This document shows, piece after piece, positions 34,660 to 43,869 of a stretch of DNA of 64,000 bases. Source of the stretch: [Leptolyngbya] sp. PCC 7376 (GTDB lineage Bacteria; Cyanobacteriota; Cyanobacteriia; Cyanobacteriales; MRBY01); assembly GCF_000316605.1 (NCBI RefSeq), contig NC_019683.1, forward strand, positions 4,758,036 to 4,822,035. The letters run 5' to 3'. Below the pieces are notes generated by a model. The model searched no databases, was not told the origin of the DNA, and worked only from the letters and a program-made list of their open reading frames with translations. The position numbers and the translations under genes were made by a program. Position 1 is the stretch's first letter; every line of letters begins with the position of its first letter.

Positions 34660-36549
34660 ATGAAATCATCTTGGAAAACCATTGTCCTATGGGCATTGCC
34701 GCTGCTTGTCATCGGCTTTTTTGTCTGGCAGGGGGCTTTCTCATCAAATCCTGCGAATCTCTCTAACGGCAATACTGCGAATATCCGCATGAGCTATGGT
34801 CGCTTCTTGGAATATCTCGATGCTGGTCGTGTGACAAGTGTTGATTTGTACGAAGGTGGACGTACGGCAATTGTTTCGGCTGTTGATCCTGATCTCGATA
34901 ATCGTGCTCAGCAACTCCGTGTCGATCTCCCAGGGAATTCGCCTGAATTGATCACGAAGCTTCGTGACGCAAGGGTTGACTTTGATTCTCACCCCGTTAG
35001 CAATAATGGTGCTGTGTGGGGCATTTTGGGTAATTTAATCTTCCCTGTTCTTTTAATTTCCGCTCTATTCCTTCTGTTCCGCCGCTCCAGCAATATGCCC
35101 GGTGGACCTGGTCAAGCAATGAACTTTGGTAAGTCCAAGGCGAAGTTCATGATGGAAGCTGAGACTGGCATTATGTTCGATGATGTCGCTGGTATTGAAG
35201 AAGCGAAGGAAGAACTGCAAGAGGTTGTGACTTTCCTCAAGCAGCCTGAAAAGTTCACTGCTGTTGGTGCGCGTATTCCTAAGGGTGTCCTTCTTGTGGG
35301 CCCTCCCGGAACCGGTAAGACTCTCCTCGCTAAGGCGATCGCCGGTGAAGCGGGTGTACCGTTCTTCAGTATTTCTGGTTCTGAATTTGTTGAGATGTTC
35401 GTCGGTGTTGGTGCATCCCGCGTCCGCGACCTTTTCAAAAAAGCAAAAGAAAATGCGCCTTGCCTAATCTTTATTGATGAGATTGATGCCGTTGGTCGTC
35501 AGCGTGGCGCTGGTATTGGTGGCGGTAATGATGAGCGTGAACAAACTTTGAACCAACTCCTCACTGAGATGGATGGTTTCGAAGGCAACACAGGTATCAT
35601 CATCATCGCGGCAACTAACCGTCCTGATGTTCTCGACTCTGCACTCATGCGTCCTGGTCGTTTTGACCGTCAAGTTACCGTTGATACCCCTGACATTAAC
35701 GGCCGTCTAGAAATTCTTGAAGTTCACGCTCGCAACAAAAAGCTAGCTGAAGAGATTTCTCTCGAAGTTATTGCCCGCCGTACTCCCGGTTTCAGTGGTG
35801 CTGATCTTGCAAACCTTCTTAATGAAGCTGCTATTCTTACAGCTCGCCGCCGCAAAGAAGCGATCACAATGTTTGAGATTGATGATGCGGTTGATCGCGT
35901 TATCGCTGGTATGGAAGGGACTCCCCTTGTTGACAGTAAGAGTAAGCGCCTAATTGCGTATCACGAAATTGGTCACGCAATCGTCGGCACAATGCTCAAA
36001 GATCATGATCCTGTCCAGAAGGTCACCTTGATTCCTCGCGGCCAAGCTCAAGGTTTAACCTGGTTTACCCCTAACGAAGAGCAAGGTCTCACAACAAAAT
36101 CTGAATTGATGGCTCGTATCGCCGGCGCGCTCGGTGGTCGTGCAGCTGAGGAAGAAATCTTTGGTCATGATGAAGTGACAACGGGTGCTGGTGGCGACTT
36201 ACAACAAGTCAGTGGCATGGCCCGCCAAATGGTAACTCGCTTCGGAATGAGTGACCTTGGCCCTCTTTCCCTCGAAAGTCAGCAAGGTGAAGTTTTCCTT
36301 GGTGGTGGTTTGACCAGTCGTTCTGAGTATTCTGAAGAAGTGGCTTCTCGCATTGATGATCAGGTGCGTGTTATTGCTGAGCAAGCTCACGGCATTGCAC
36401 GCCAGATTGTTCGTGATAACCGTGAAGTCGTTGACCGCCTCGTCGATCTCTTAATCGAGCGTGAAACAATCGGTGGTGAAGAGTTACGTCAGATTGTTTC
36501 TGAATACACTGAAGTTCCTGAAAAAGAACAGTTTGTACCTCAGTTTTAA
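34660..36549 (+). CDS. ftsH2: ATP-dependent zinc metalloprotease FtsH (FtsH2/Slr0228 type)
   Basis: A 629-residue FtsH. Two transmembrane helices (about 8-25 and 110-130) bracket a lumenal domain. The AAA module has Walker A GPPGTGKT (214-221), Walker [16 protein letters not shown] and the second region of homology [20 protein letters not shown]. The protease motif is HEIGH (435-439). [20 protein letters not shown] and the overall N-terminus match the FtsH2 branch that, with FtsH3, removes damaged D1 protein during photosystem II repair. A palindromic terminator follows at 36592. Confidence 0.95.
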   Translation: MKSSWKTIVLWALPLLVIGFFVWQGAFSSNPANLSNGNTANIRMSYGRFLEYLDAGRVTSVDLYEGGRTAIVSAVDPDLDNRAQQLRVDLPGNSPELITKLRDARVDFDSHPVSNNGAVWGILGNLIFPVLLISALFLLFRRSSNMPGGPGQAMNFGKSKAKFMMEAETGIMFDDVAGIEEAKEELQEVVTFLKQPEKFTAVGARIPKGVLLVGPPGTGKTLLAKAIAGEAGVPFFSISGSEFVEMFVGVGASRVRDLFKKAKENAPCLIFIDEIDAVGRQRGAGIGGGNDEREQTLNQLLTEMDGFEGNTGIIIIAATNRPDVLDSALMRPGRFDRQVTVDTPDINGRLEILEVHARNKKLAEEISLEVIARRTPGFSGADLANLLNEAAILTARRRKEAITMFEIDDAVDRVIAGMEGTPLVDSKSKRLIAYHEIGHAIVGTMLKDHDPVQKVTLIPRGQAQGLTWFTPNEEQGLTTKSELMARIAGALGGRAAEEEIFGHDEVTTGAGGDLQQVSGMARQMVTRFGMSDLGPLSLESQQGEVFLGGGLTSRSEYSEEVASRIDDQVRVIAEQAHGIARQIVRDNREVVDRLVDLLIERETIGGEELRQIVSEYTEVPEKEQFVPQF

Positions 36550-36591
36550 GGCTCTTTAAATCTGCTGCACAAATTTAATCTCTAAATTCCT

Positions 36592-36619
36592 AAGAGTAGG
36601 CGATCGCCTACTCTTTTTT
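36592..36619 (+). terminator. Rho-independent terminator after ftsH built around a HIP1 site
   Basis: Positions 36592-36615 form a perfect 24-bp palindrome, AAGAGTAGG plus CGATCG plus CCTACTCTT, followed by a T-rich run. The HIP1 octamer GCGATCGC sits exactly at the centre of the hairpin. Confidence 0.85.
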
Positions 36620-36702
36620 ATTGGTTTCATCTGAATTTCAAACCTTATTGCCAGTCTAATCCCATTACAATTTAGACAAGCTCTCTCAACCCCAATCAAT
36701 CA

Positions 36703-38940
36703 ATGTCGCAACTTCCCTCTGATACGAATTTGCCTGAGTCTGGCGGTGGTTTACCAATCATTGATTATTGGGCGAGAAAGAGTGTAGCGCCGAATGGGAT
36801 CAAGCTTTGGCAAACTCTAAATCATAAAAGTGCCTGTTTATCCTGTGCCTGGGGAACAGGTGGTCAGAATGGTGGCTTTGTAAACGAAGCAGGGGAATAT
36901 TTACAACGCTGTGCAAAAAGTGTTGAGGCGATCGCCGCAGAATTGCAGTCAGGAATTAAAGAAGATATTTTTAAACAAAAAACAATTTCTGAGTTGCAAC
37001 AATTAACCTCTAAAGAATGCGATAAATTGGGACGTTTGCAATACCCAATGATTCTGCGAAAAGGTTCTGAACATTACGAAAGAATTTCTTGGAAAGAGGT
37101 TTTTGAGGTTACAGAGGTAGCTTTCAAACAACCTCCGGAGCGGGTCGCCAGCTATAGTTCTGGTCGTTCATCCAATGAAGCAGCTTACCTACTGCAACTG
37201 ATGATGCGAGCAATGGATAGTAATAATTTAGCCGATTGTTCCGACCTCTGCCATGTCCCTTCCAGTGTGGCTTTAAAGCAGGTTTTTGGGTCTGGAACTT
37301 CGATGGTGAGCTTGGAGAATTTAAAGAAAAGTGACTGTGTTGTTTTAATTGGTTCTAATGCGCCTGCAAATCATCCTCGTTTAATGAATGAATTGATTGA
37401 AATTCGTGAGCGAGGTGGCCAAGTAATTATTATTAATCCTCAAATTGAAATTGGTTTAGTGAAATTTGCATCGCCAGCTTTTCCGATTAAATCGATGCTC
37501 AAAAAAGGATCAGATATTTCTAATCTTTATTTACAGCCAATTCCTGGTAGTGATGCTGTGTTATTAATTGCCATTCAAAAATCTTTAATTGAACAAGATC
37601 TTGTTGAGTTTGATTATCTCAAAAAATATACAGAAGGCTGGCAGGATGTCATCAGTTTTGCAAAGACAACAAGCTGGGAAACATTAACCGAGGTATGCGG
37701 TTTATCTCGTGAAGAAATAGAAGAGGTCGCTTATACCATTGGCAGTGCAAAAAATGTGGTGTTTGCTTGGGCAATGGGTATCACTCAGCAGAAAAATGGT
37801 ACAGATAACGTCAAGGTGATCGCCAACACGGCGTTGATGACAGGTAATGCTGGCCGAGAAGGGGCAGGAACAATGCCGATTCGTGGCCATTCCAATGTGC
37901 AAGGTTTTGGATCGATGGGGGTGACGATTCGCTTAAGCAAAGAATTGAAAGCAGCTCTCGAAAAATTGTTGGATCGTCCGCTGAAATTGAACGAGGGTTA
38001 TGATGCGCGGGGCTTGATGGAAGCTGCCGATGCAGGAAAAGTTGATAGTTTGTTTTGTCTGGGGGGAAATTTTTATGGGGCAAATCCAGATCATCTTCAG
38101 GGGAAAAGAGCTTTGGGTAAAGTGGAGACAATTTTTTATGTTTCAACGAAGCCCAATCAAGGCCATTTTCACGGTTTAGGCAGTAAGCAAACGTTAATTT
38201 TGCCAGTTTTTAATCGCTTTGAAAATCCCCATAAAACCACCACAGAATCGGGCAATAATTTTGTGCGGTTGAATGATGTGGGCAAAACCCATCTCAAGGG
38301 AGATTTAATTTCCGAGGTGGATTTAATCACTGAAATTGCCCATCGTATCCACGGGGAAGGGACGATTGCTTGGCGAAAATTGAAGGATACAGAATACGTG
38401 CGGGAACTCATTGCCCAAACGATTTCTGATTATCATCCTCTAAAAAAAGAGAATCAGCCCAGCACAGAATTTCTGATTGAAAACCGCATTTTCGAGGAGC
38501 CAAAGTTTGCGACAGAATCTGGTTTGGCTCAGATGGAGGCGATCGCCCTGCCAACATTGACAGAGCCAACACTTCAAGATTTTCAAATACCCGAAAATAC
38601 TCCGGCGATCGCCTTGATTTTAGGATCAGGCCGAAGCTACGGACAACATAATACAGTGGTTTACCAAGAGGGAGATAAGTATCGTGGCATGCCCCATCGT
38701 CATTGCATTTTGATGAATATGGATGACATAAAAAAAGCGGGTTTTACGCCCAATCAAAAGGTGACAGTGCAGGGCGATCGCCACGAACTAGAAAATATTG
38801 AAATCATTCCTGGAGCTATTCGAGAGGGAGCAACATTTATGTTTTATCCAGAATCGAATTGCCTATTTGGTGCCAACACAGATCCCAAAAGTGGGATTCC
38901 GGCCTTTAAGCGCGTTCCCATTGCCGTTTATGCTCCCTAA
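36703..38940 (+). CDS. FdhF/YdeP-family molybdopterin oxidoreductase
   Basis: A 745-residue member of the formate dehydrogenase H/YdeP family. The N-terminus carries NHKSACLSCAWGTGGQNGG, the altered cysteine region typical of YdeP, where the usual four-cysteine cluster motif is incomplete. Molybdopterin contacts appear as YSSGRSSNEAAYLLQ, VLIGSNAPANHPRLM, MGITQQKNGTDNV and the C-terminal GRSYGQHNTVVYQEGDKYRG with VTVQGDRHELE. Substrate is unknown; homologues are described as formate-dehydrogenase-like. It stands alone, with no fdhD or cofactor genes visible beside it. Confidence 0.9.
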   Translation: MSQLPSDTNLPESGGGLPIIDYWARKSVAPNGIKLWQTLNHKSACLSCAWGTGGQNGGFVNEAGEYLQRCAKSVEAIAAELQSGIKEDIFKQKTISELQQLTSKECDKLGRLQYPMILRKGSEHYERISWKEVFEVTEVAFKQPPERVASYSSGRSSNEAAYLLQLMMRAMDSNNLADCSDLCHVPSSVALKQVFGSGTSMVSLENLKKSDCVVLIGSNAPANHPRLMNELIEIRERGGQVIIINPQIEIGLVKFASPAFPIKSMLKKGSDISNLYLQPIPGSDAVLLIAIQKSLIEQDLVEFDYLKKYTEGWQDVISFAKTTSWETLTEVCGLSREEIEEVAYTIGSAKNVVFAWAMGITQQKNGTDNVKVIANTALMTGNAGREGAGTMPIRGHSNVQGFGSMGVTIRLSKELKAALEKLLDRPLKLNEGYDARGLMEAADAGKVDSLFCLGGNFYGANPDHLQGKRALGKVETIFYVSTKPNQGHFHGLGSKQTLILPVFNRFENPHKTTTESGNNFVRLNDVGKTHLKGDLISEVDLITEIAHRIHGEGTIAWRKLKDTEYVRELIAQTISDYHPLKKENQPSTEFLIENRIFEEPKFATESGLAQMEAIALPTLTEPTLQDFQIPENTPAIALILGSGRSYGQHNTVVYQEGDKYRGMPHRHCILMNMDDIKKAGFTPNQKVTVQGDRHELENIEIIPGAIREGATFMFYPESNCLFGANTDPKSGIPAFKRVPIAVYAP

Positions 38941-39030
38941 GCATCTAGAGGTTGAGCACTGCCTGTTTTACTGACAGTGACAGCCCTTTCACTTATAATG
39001 ACGAGAGCGTTTTTATCAGAGTTTAATATT

Positions 39031-39129
39031 ATGGCGTCCGCAATTATTCCTTTCGCTGGCTATATTCTTGTTTTCACAGGACTTGCCCTCGGTGGCTTTC
39101 TTGGTCTCCGCGCTGCGAACATCATCTAA
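39031..39129 (+). CDS. petL: Cytochrome b6f subunit PetL-like small membrane protein (32 aa)
   Basis: A 32-codon gene: MASAIIPFAGYILVFTGLAL followed by GGFLGLRAANII. One transmembrane helix ends in GLRAANII, close to the GLR-x-A-(K/N)-II tail of cyanobacterial PetL. PetL is a small subunit at the periphery of the b6f complex that stabilises it. The identification rests on length, single helix and C-terminal motif, since such short proteins are easy to confuse. A possible terminator follows. Confidence 0.7.
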   Translation: MASAIIPFAGYILVFTGLALGGFLGLRAANII

Positions 39130-39172
39130 GAAAAAAATATTTATTTTCTTGAGCTGTTTAACCTCGTTCTTT

Positions 39173-39196
39173 CTGCAATGGGTTGGCAGCTTTTTT
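39173..39196 (+). terminator. Possible terminator after the petL-like gene
   Basis: CTGC (39173-39176) and GCAG (39186-39189) with AA/TT extension form a short stem, followed by six T at 39191-39196. Confidence 0.4.
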
Positions 39197-39229
39197 ATTG
39201 GCAAAAAAGGTTAGGGAAAATCACCGTCA

Positions 39230-39901
39230 ATGTCTTTTTCTGTGGAACGCTGGCTCATTTCTTTTCAAGATACGGCTCAGAAATCCAAAGAGCTTATTAC
39301 GCTTTTATCCGTAGATGAACAAGAACGGGCAAAACGATTTAAGTTTACGGAATTACAGGATCGATTTATTGTCGGTCGCGGCAGTTTACGACAAATTTTA
39401 GGCTCTTACCTCCAGCAACATCCCGCAGAGATCGAGTTTTCCTATGGTGAGTATGGCAAACCTTTTGTCGAAAAACTCTCTTTCAATTTTTCCCACACAA
39501 AAGAATATGCCCTTTGTGTTGTCTCCCAGGAAGAGGCGATCGCCGTTGGTGTTGACATCGAAACACAAGATCGCGGCACACAGGCTTTAGCTTTAGCTCA
39601 ACGCTTTTTTCATCCCGACGAATATAGCTACCTTCAAACTGTGCCAGTCGATAAACAGCAGGATATTTTTCTGCAATTCTGGACAGCGAAAGAAGCTTAT
39701 TTAAAAGCGAAGGGTATTGGTTTGCAAGGTGGCTTAGATCAATTTCAAATTCAGCTCGAATCAACTCCACACATCATTTGCTCTGATGCAGAAAATTGGT
39801 CACTAAAAATGTTTCAGATCAATACAAATCATCAGGGGGCGATCGCCGTAAATTCTGCTCAGTGCCACCATATTGATCGGGGTATTTGGGGAGCAACCTA
39901 A
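39230..39901 (+). CDS. 4'-phosphopantetheinyl transferase (Sfp/HetI type)
   Basis: A 223-residue Sfp-superfamily enzyme. The family signature is intact: KPFVEKLSFNFSHTKEYALC (substrate/CoA region), AVGVDIETQDR (Mg-binding Asp and Glu) and FWTAKEAYLKAKGIGLQGG (the WxxKEA motif). It transfers phosphopantetheine from CoA to acyl carrier or peptidyl carrier domains. Cyanobacteria generally have a single Sfp-like enzyme that serves fatty-acid and secondary metabolism. The stop overlaps the convergent ygfZ-like gene by 4 bp. Confidence 0.93.
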   Translation: MSFSVERWLISFQDTAQKSKELITLLSVDEQERAKRFKFTELQDRFIVGRGSLRQILGSYLQQHPAEIEFSYGEYGKPFVEKLSFNFSHTKEYALCVVSQEEAIAVGVDIETQDRGTQALALAQRFFHPDEYSYLQTVPVDKQQDIFLQFWTAKEAYLKAKGIGLQGGLDQFQIQLESTPHIICSDAENWSLKMFQINTNHQGAIAVNSAQCHHIDRGIWGAT

Positions 39902-40944
39902 AGCTCTGGATATTCGTGGCTTACATAGGGCAAAGCAACAACTTCAGCCATAACATCTCCGGCAGTTACCACATCGCCAACATCACCGCTTTTGGTACGT
40001 ACATAACCAATCGCGAATTTATTCTCAGCGTCAACACTAGTAACAATCCCAGCCCGTTCGCCATCCACCGTCAGTTTTGTACCTGGTTCGACAGCTTCAG
40101 CTAATTTGAGTCCGAATAATCGTTGTTTGACACCTTTATAAGTATTAAGTCGCGCAATAGTCTCTTGACCGATATAACAGCCTTTATCGAAAGAAATACA
40201 GTGCCAAAGGCCAGCTTCAAGGGGATTATAATCGTCTGCCAATTCAGTATCAGGGGCAGGTCTCCCCTGATGGATACGCTGCTTTTCCCAAGCAGTTTCG
40301 CCCATCGGTACAGCGCCTAAATCAATGATTTTTTGCCAAAGTTCAACGGCATTTTCAATCGGCACAAATAGGGTGAAGCCTTCAAAGCCAAGGTCAGTAC
40401 CCGTCGCGCAAATAATTTCTGCCTCACCGATGGCGATCGCCTGATGTCCTTTATCGGGGAATATTTGTAATGGTGTTTCGGTGAGCTGTTCTAGCGTTTT
40501 TCGCGACTCAGATCCATAAAGCGTCAAGATACTAAATTGCCCAGTGATATCACTAATTTCCACCTTATCCATTGGGAAAAGAAATCGATCAAACCACTCC
40601 ATTAAAAATTCAGTTTTGCTGGGGGATACGGATACCCACAATTCGTCTTTGAAAATATGAACTGTGGCGAGATCAATCGTGCGGGCAGTGGAATTCACCA
40701 GAACCGTATCGCAACTCTGTCCGGGCTGGAGTTGCTGGATTTGATTGGTGCTCTGATTATGCAGATATCTTTGGCGGTCGGCTCCGGTAAATTTAATCAA
40801 TCCCCAATGGCTGCGATCGCCCACAACACAACCTGTTTTTAGAGCCGCAGTAATTTGATCATCAGCGCCAAAACTAAGAACCGCATTGCCAGCGTCATTG
40901 AGAGTTGCACCTTGCTGTTGGTGATAGGTGAGCAGTGGAGTCAT
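39898..40944 (-). CDS. ygfZ: YgfZ/GcvT-family folate-binding protein
   Basis: A 348-residue protein of the GcvT-like fold. The diagnostic motif FDKGCYIGQETIARLNTYKG (K-G-C-Y-x-G-Q-E) is present near residue 245, with RYLHNQSTNQI in the N-terminal region. YgfZ binds folate and assists maturation or repair of iron-sulfur enzymes. Length is normal. It converges with the phosphopantetheinyl transferase gene. Confidence 0.92.
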   Translation of the reverse strand: MTPLLTYHQQQGATLNDAGNAVLSFGADDQITAALKTGCVVGDRSHWGLIKFTGADRQRYLHNQSTNQIQQLQPGQSCDTVLVNSTARTIDLATVHIFKDELWVSVSPSKTEFLMEWFDRFLFPMDKVEISDITGQFSILTLYGSESRKTLEQLTETPLQIFPDKGHQAIAIGEAEIICATGTDLGFEGFTLFVPIENAVELWQKIIDLGAVPMGETAWEKQRIHQGRPAPDTELADDYNPLEAGLWHCISFDKGCYIGQETIARLNTYKGVKQRLFGLKLAEAVEPGTKLTVDGERAGIVTSVDAENKFAIGYVRTKSGDVGDVVTAGDVMAEVVALPYVSHEYPEL

Positions 40945-41050
40945 ATTGGTTGCACGGAGGGGAAAGCGTCACAAGCTTACATTATGACAAGAAGAGAGGT
41001 TACACTGTCATAAATTCTTTTTTGCCGTATTTTATTTGCGATCGCCACCC

Positions 41051-41185
41051 ATGGATTTATTTCGTCAGCAGATTTTACCGTTCCTCATTTTGCTCATTTT
41101 CTTACTTGCCCTAGGCATCGTGAGCGCGAGAATCTTTTTGCCGATGGATATGATGGCACCCGCACCAATTGGCTTTTTAGGTTAA
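41051..41185 (+). CDS. Small single-pass membrane protein (44 aa), unknown
   Basis: The ATG at 41051 opens a 44-codon frame: MDLFRQQILPFLILLIFLLA, then GIVSARIFLPMDMMAPAPIGFLG. One strong transmembrane helix is followed by a Pro/Met-rich tail. I do not recognise it as a known photosystem subunit. The next gene's ATG starts 10 bp after its stop codon, so the two are probably cotranscribed, which supports its being real. Confidence 0.55.
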   Translation: MDLFRQQILPFLILLIFLLALGIVSARIFLPMDMMAPAPIGFLG

Positions 41186-41195
41186 GGCATTTTTG

Positions 41196-41675
41196 ATGTT
41201 GCCAGAGGGGTTTAGGTTAGATCGCGGGAGCACAACAGATCGGGCTATACTCCTCAAATTTTTGCACCGCAGTTACCGAGAATCTTATCCGGATGCGGGC
41301 TTCGAACATTTACAAAAAACACTCCAGAGTTATTTCACTACTGAAACGCCTTTATGGTGGGCGCGCAATCAAGCTGGAGTTGCAGTGGGTTGTCTCTGGC
41401 TAGGCACAAGTATTGATCAAATTACAGGCGATCGCCACAGCCATATTTTTTTGATTTATGTATTGCCAGATTATCGTCGTCAGGGAATCGGTTCCACCCT
41501 GATGCAAACGGCAGAGGAATATGCCAAGGCTAGGGGCGATCGCCAGATTACGCTGCAAGTTTTCACGGTCAATAAAATAGCCCAAACCTTATATGAAAAC
41601 CGCGATTTTCAGCCCCATTCACTACTGATGTCAAAATCTTTATCCGACAAGTCCTCCCCTCCGAAGTCAGGGTAA
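41196..41675 (+). CDS. GNAT-family N-acetyltransferase
   Basis: A 159-residue protein from the ATG at 41196 (an in-frame TTG lies one codon earlier). The acetyl-CoA-binding motif A appears as IFLIYVLPDYRRQGIGSTLM (R-x-x-G-x-G/S-T), followed by the AEEYAKARGDRQITLQVF strand and the NKIAQTLYENRDF tail typical of the fold. It would acetylate an amine on a protein or small molecule; the substrate is unknown. It lies immediately downstream of the 44-aa membrane protein gene. Confidence 0.9.
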   Translation: MLPEGFRLDRGSTTDRAILLKFLHRSYRESYPDAGFEHLQKTLQSYFTTETPLWWARNQAGVAVGCLWLGTSIDQITGDRHSHIFLIYVLPDYRRQGIGSTLMQTAEEYAKARGDRQITLQVFTVNKIAQTLYENRDFQPHSLLMSKSLSDKSSPPKSG

Positions 41676-41717
41676 GATCAGTCACTAGGTTTAGTTGGGC
41701 TTTTGGAGTGTAATGCA

Positions 41718-42332
41718 GTGAATATTGTCATCTTTATCATCATTGGTTTTATCTTGGGGGCAGCAGCGCTGTATCTCATGCAAATGAAAGATTTAGACCG
41801 ATTAGATGAGGCTGAATTTGAACTCAAAAAGTCCCGTCGTGCCCTTGTCGATGCGGAAGCAGATCACGAGGCTAGACTTAAACAGGCGATCGCCGAACTA
41901 CAGACGAACTATCAACAAAAACGAGAGTTAGAGGTTCAGTCCCTAACCCTCGACTTTAATGAAAAAATCCAATTGCTCAAAGCAAAACTACGAAAAGTTG
42001 CTCCCACTGAAGAAATCCCGAAGCTCGATTTCGCCATACCGAAATCATCGAGCCAATCTTTAACCCTTGACCCACCGAAGCTAGCTGCTGACATTCAGTC
42101 CCTTGAGGAGCCACCCGAGCTTAAGATTTCTATTCCAACAGGGAAAAAAATCGATCCACCAATCATGGCGCAATCTTTACAAACTGATAACGCGGCGATC
42201 GCCACCCCGACTCAAGACGAGAGCGAACCACCAATCCTTGCAGCTGAGGTTATATACTCCAGCAATCCTTCAGAGCAAACCGTATCAGAACCCTCTGGCA
42301 AACAGATTGATCCGCCGATTCAAGCACAGTAA
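41718..42332 (+). CDS. Membrane-anchored coiled-coil protein, unknown function
   Basis: I choose the GTG at 41718 because GGAG lies 9 nt upstream and the hydrophobic segment starts at once (MNIVIFIIIGFILGAAALYL). The open frame begins 15 bp earlier at a TTG. A single N-terminal transmembrane helix is followed by a charged coiled coil (about residues 25-100, with DEAEFELKKSRRALVDAEAD) and a low-complexity tail containing three KxIDPPI repeats (KKIDPPIMAQ, KQIDPPIQAQ and a related PPILAAE). The KxIDPPI repeats may be short binding motifs. No family is recognised. Confidence 0.65.
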   Translation: MNIVIFIIIGFILGAAALYLMQMKDLDRLDEAEFELKKSRRALVDAEADHEARLKQAIAELQTNYQQKRELEVQSLTLDFNEKIQLLKAKLRKVAPTEEIPKLDFAIPKSSSQSLTLDPPKLAADIQSLEEPPELKISIPTGKKIDPPIMAQSLQTDNAAIATPTQDESEPPILAAEVIYSSNPSEQTVSEPSGKQIDPPIQAQ

Positions 42333-42381
42333 TTCTAATAAAGCACCGCAATTAAAATACGGCTAAATCAACTTAAAAGTC

Positions 42382-42957
42382 TTAATGGTACTGGTGATCA
42401 GTCCAATCATGTACCGAAGAAGTATATCGTCCGTAATCATTTTCAGAGAGAATTTGCTCGATTCGACGATCAACAATCCCTCGTTCAGCGGTACGTTTTA
42501 GCGCTTTTGCAATCACCAACTGCAAGTTATCCCAACTCAATGTAGGAGTTTCAGGATCTAGGAGATGAGCCCGACGGAGCAATTCTTCTAGCTGAACTAG
42601 AGTGCTTTCTGCCGTTTGGTAGCGCGGATCACGGTCAGGGGGGAGTGGTGTTGAATTCCGTAGTGGATCCCGTTGTACCGCAGCTAAAGCCTGTCGTACT
42701 GACGTCGCTACTTCTTGTTTTAATTTCAATTGGCCTTTCGCAGCCTGTCTTTCTTTCCCTTGCTCGCTAGAGGCATATAGAGGGGGCAACCGATTCAGTG
42801 CAAAAGTTGCGACTTCAGAGATATCAATATATTTCACCAACTTAGCGGGCATCGCCTTCAGCTGTCGATGAATCTCTTGATGCACCAAGGTCTCCATAAT
42901 ATTTTGGTAGGCGCGGAGATTGCCTTTGCCGGGGGAGGATTTTTTTGGTTGACCCAT
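42382..42957 (-). CDS. ComFB-domain protein (putative late competence / cyclic-dinucleotide receptor)
   Basis: A 191-residue protein. The central region (about residues 17-110) matches the ComFB domain: NIMETLVHQEIHRQL, YIDISEVATFALNRLPPLYA and the QVATSVRQAL-like helix (EVATSVRQALAAVQRD). ComFB proteins in cyanobacteria have been reported as c-di-GMP-binding receptors affecting cell size, motility or competence. A c-di-GMP turnover protein is encoded about 8 kb away (31776-34331). The Lys-rich N-terminus and helical C-terminus are outside the core domain. No competence gene is adjacent. Confidence 0.82.
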   Translation of the reverse strand: MGQPKKSSPGKGNLRAYQNIMETLVHQEIHRQLKAMPAKLVKYIDISEVATFALNRLPPLYASSEQGKERQAAKGQLKLKQEVATSVRQALAAVQRDPLRNSTPLPPDRDPRYQTAESTLVQLEELLRRAHLLDPETPTLSWDNLQLVIAKALKRTAERGIVDRRIEQILSENDYGRYTSSVHDWTDHQYH

Positions 42958-43148
42958 GATCGATTCAGACAGAGAAAGGTTTAAAAGTGCGGATGCGTGT
43001 ATCCCAGCTCAGAAGTCAGGCATGGCTAAAAGGGTTCCGGGGAACTTACGGATGCCAGACATATTTTTTATCTTACTGTGCTTACTTAGGAATTCCGTAC
43101 ATTAGTCACAGAAAACGTTGTGTTTAGTTACTATTCGTCTAACTTAAT

Positions 43149-43793
43149 TTAGTTTTTCTGGGCAACGACAGCATAAAACGGATCACGATTGCCCATACCG
43201 ATCATCTGCAAAATATTGGGCTGAGCAGATTTGGCGATCGCCTGAGGATCAGAAAAGCCCTCGGTACTCGAAAAATAACGCTTTACTAGTCGGATATGAT
43301 CCGAATCTGAACTGTCTCGCCACGCGGCGATCGCCTTCTGATAAAACATACGATTCGAGAAACTGACAATACAGAGCCCACCTGGAGCCAAGATCCGTTG
43401 AATCTCGGAAAAAATCGCCTCAGGATTTTGCAAGTACTGTACTGACACTGCAATTAACACTGCATCGAAACTCTGATCATCAAGGGGCAACTTCAGATTT
43501 TCATTGAGGTTCTGCACAAAAAAATGGTCTAAACGGGGATTTTTGGCCAGTTCATCCTCATTCATGCCATGACCTTCCACGTGGCTAAACGTCATATCCG
43601 GCAAATGAGAGACCCAACTACTCATCAAATCCAAGATCCGACTATCTGGCGTTAAAAGCTCTTCATACAGAGCCGTTAACTGTTCAATAAAACCATCATC
43701 AACATGGGTGACAAACCTTGGATAGTCATAGAAAAAGACATCATCACTGATATCTAATTTTTGGCGTTGCTCAGCAGCGAGAATCATCGGCAA
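43149..43793 (-). CDS. SAM-dependent methyltransferase (class I)
   Basis: A 214-residue protein with the class I fold. Motif I is degenerate (SRILDLMSSWVSHLP rather than D-x-G-x-G), followed by LKLPLDDQSFDAVLIAVSVQYL (motif II region) and ILAPGGLCIVSFSNRMF (motif III). The weakened glycine motif is shared with a plant/cyanobacterial group of uncharacterised methyltransferases. It is transcribed divergently from the PP2C gene with 76 bp between. The substrate is unknown. Confidence 0.8.
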   Translation of the reverse strand: MPMILAAEQRQKLDISDDVFFYDYPRFVTHVDDGFIEQLTALYEELLTPDSRILDLMSSWVSHLPDMTFSHVEGHGMNEDELAKNPRLDHFFVQNLNENLKLPLDDQSFDAVLIAVSVQYLQNPEAIFSEIQRILAPGGLCIVSFSNRMFYQKAIAAWRDSSDSDHIRLVKRYFSSTEGFSDPQAIAKSAQPNILQMIGMGNRDPFYAVVAQKN

Positions 43794-43869
43794 TGAAGTA
43801 CAGAGAATAAGTTAAATTGGGAATAATCAGGGCATTTACCCACGCTATCTGCCCCAATCAGGCACAGAT

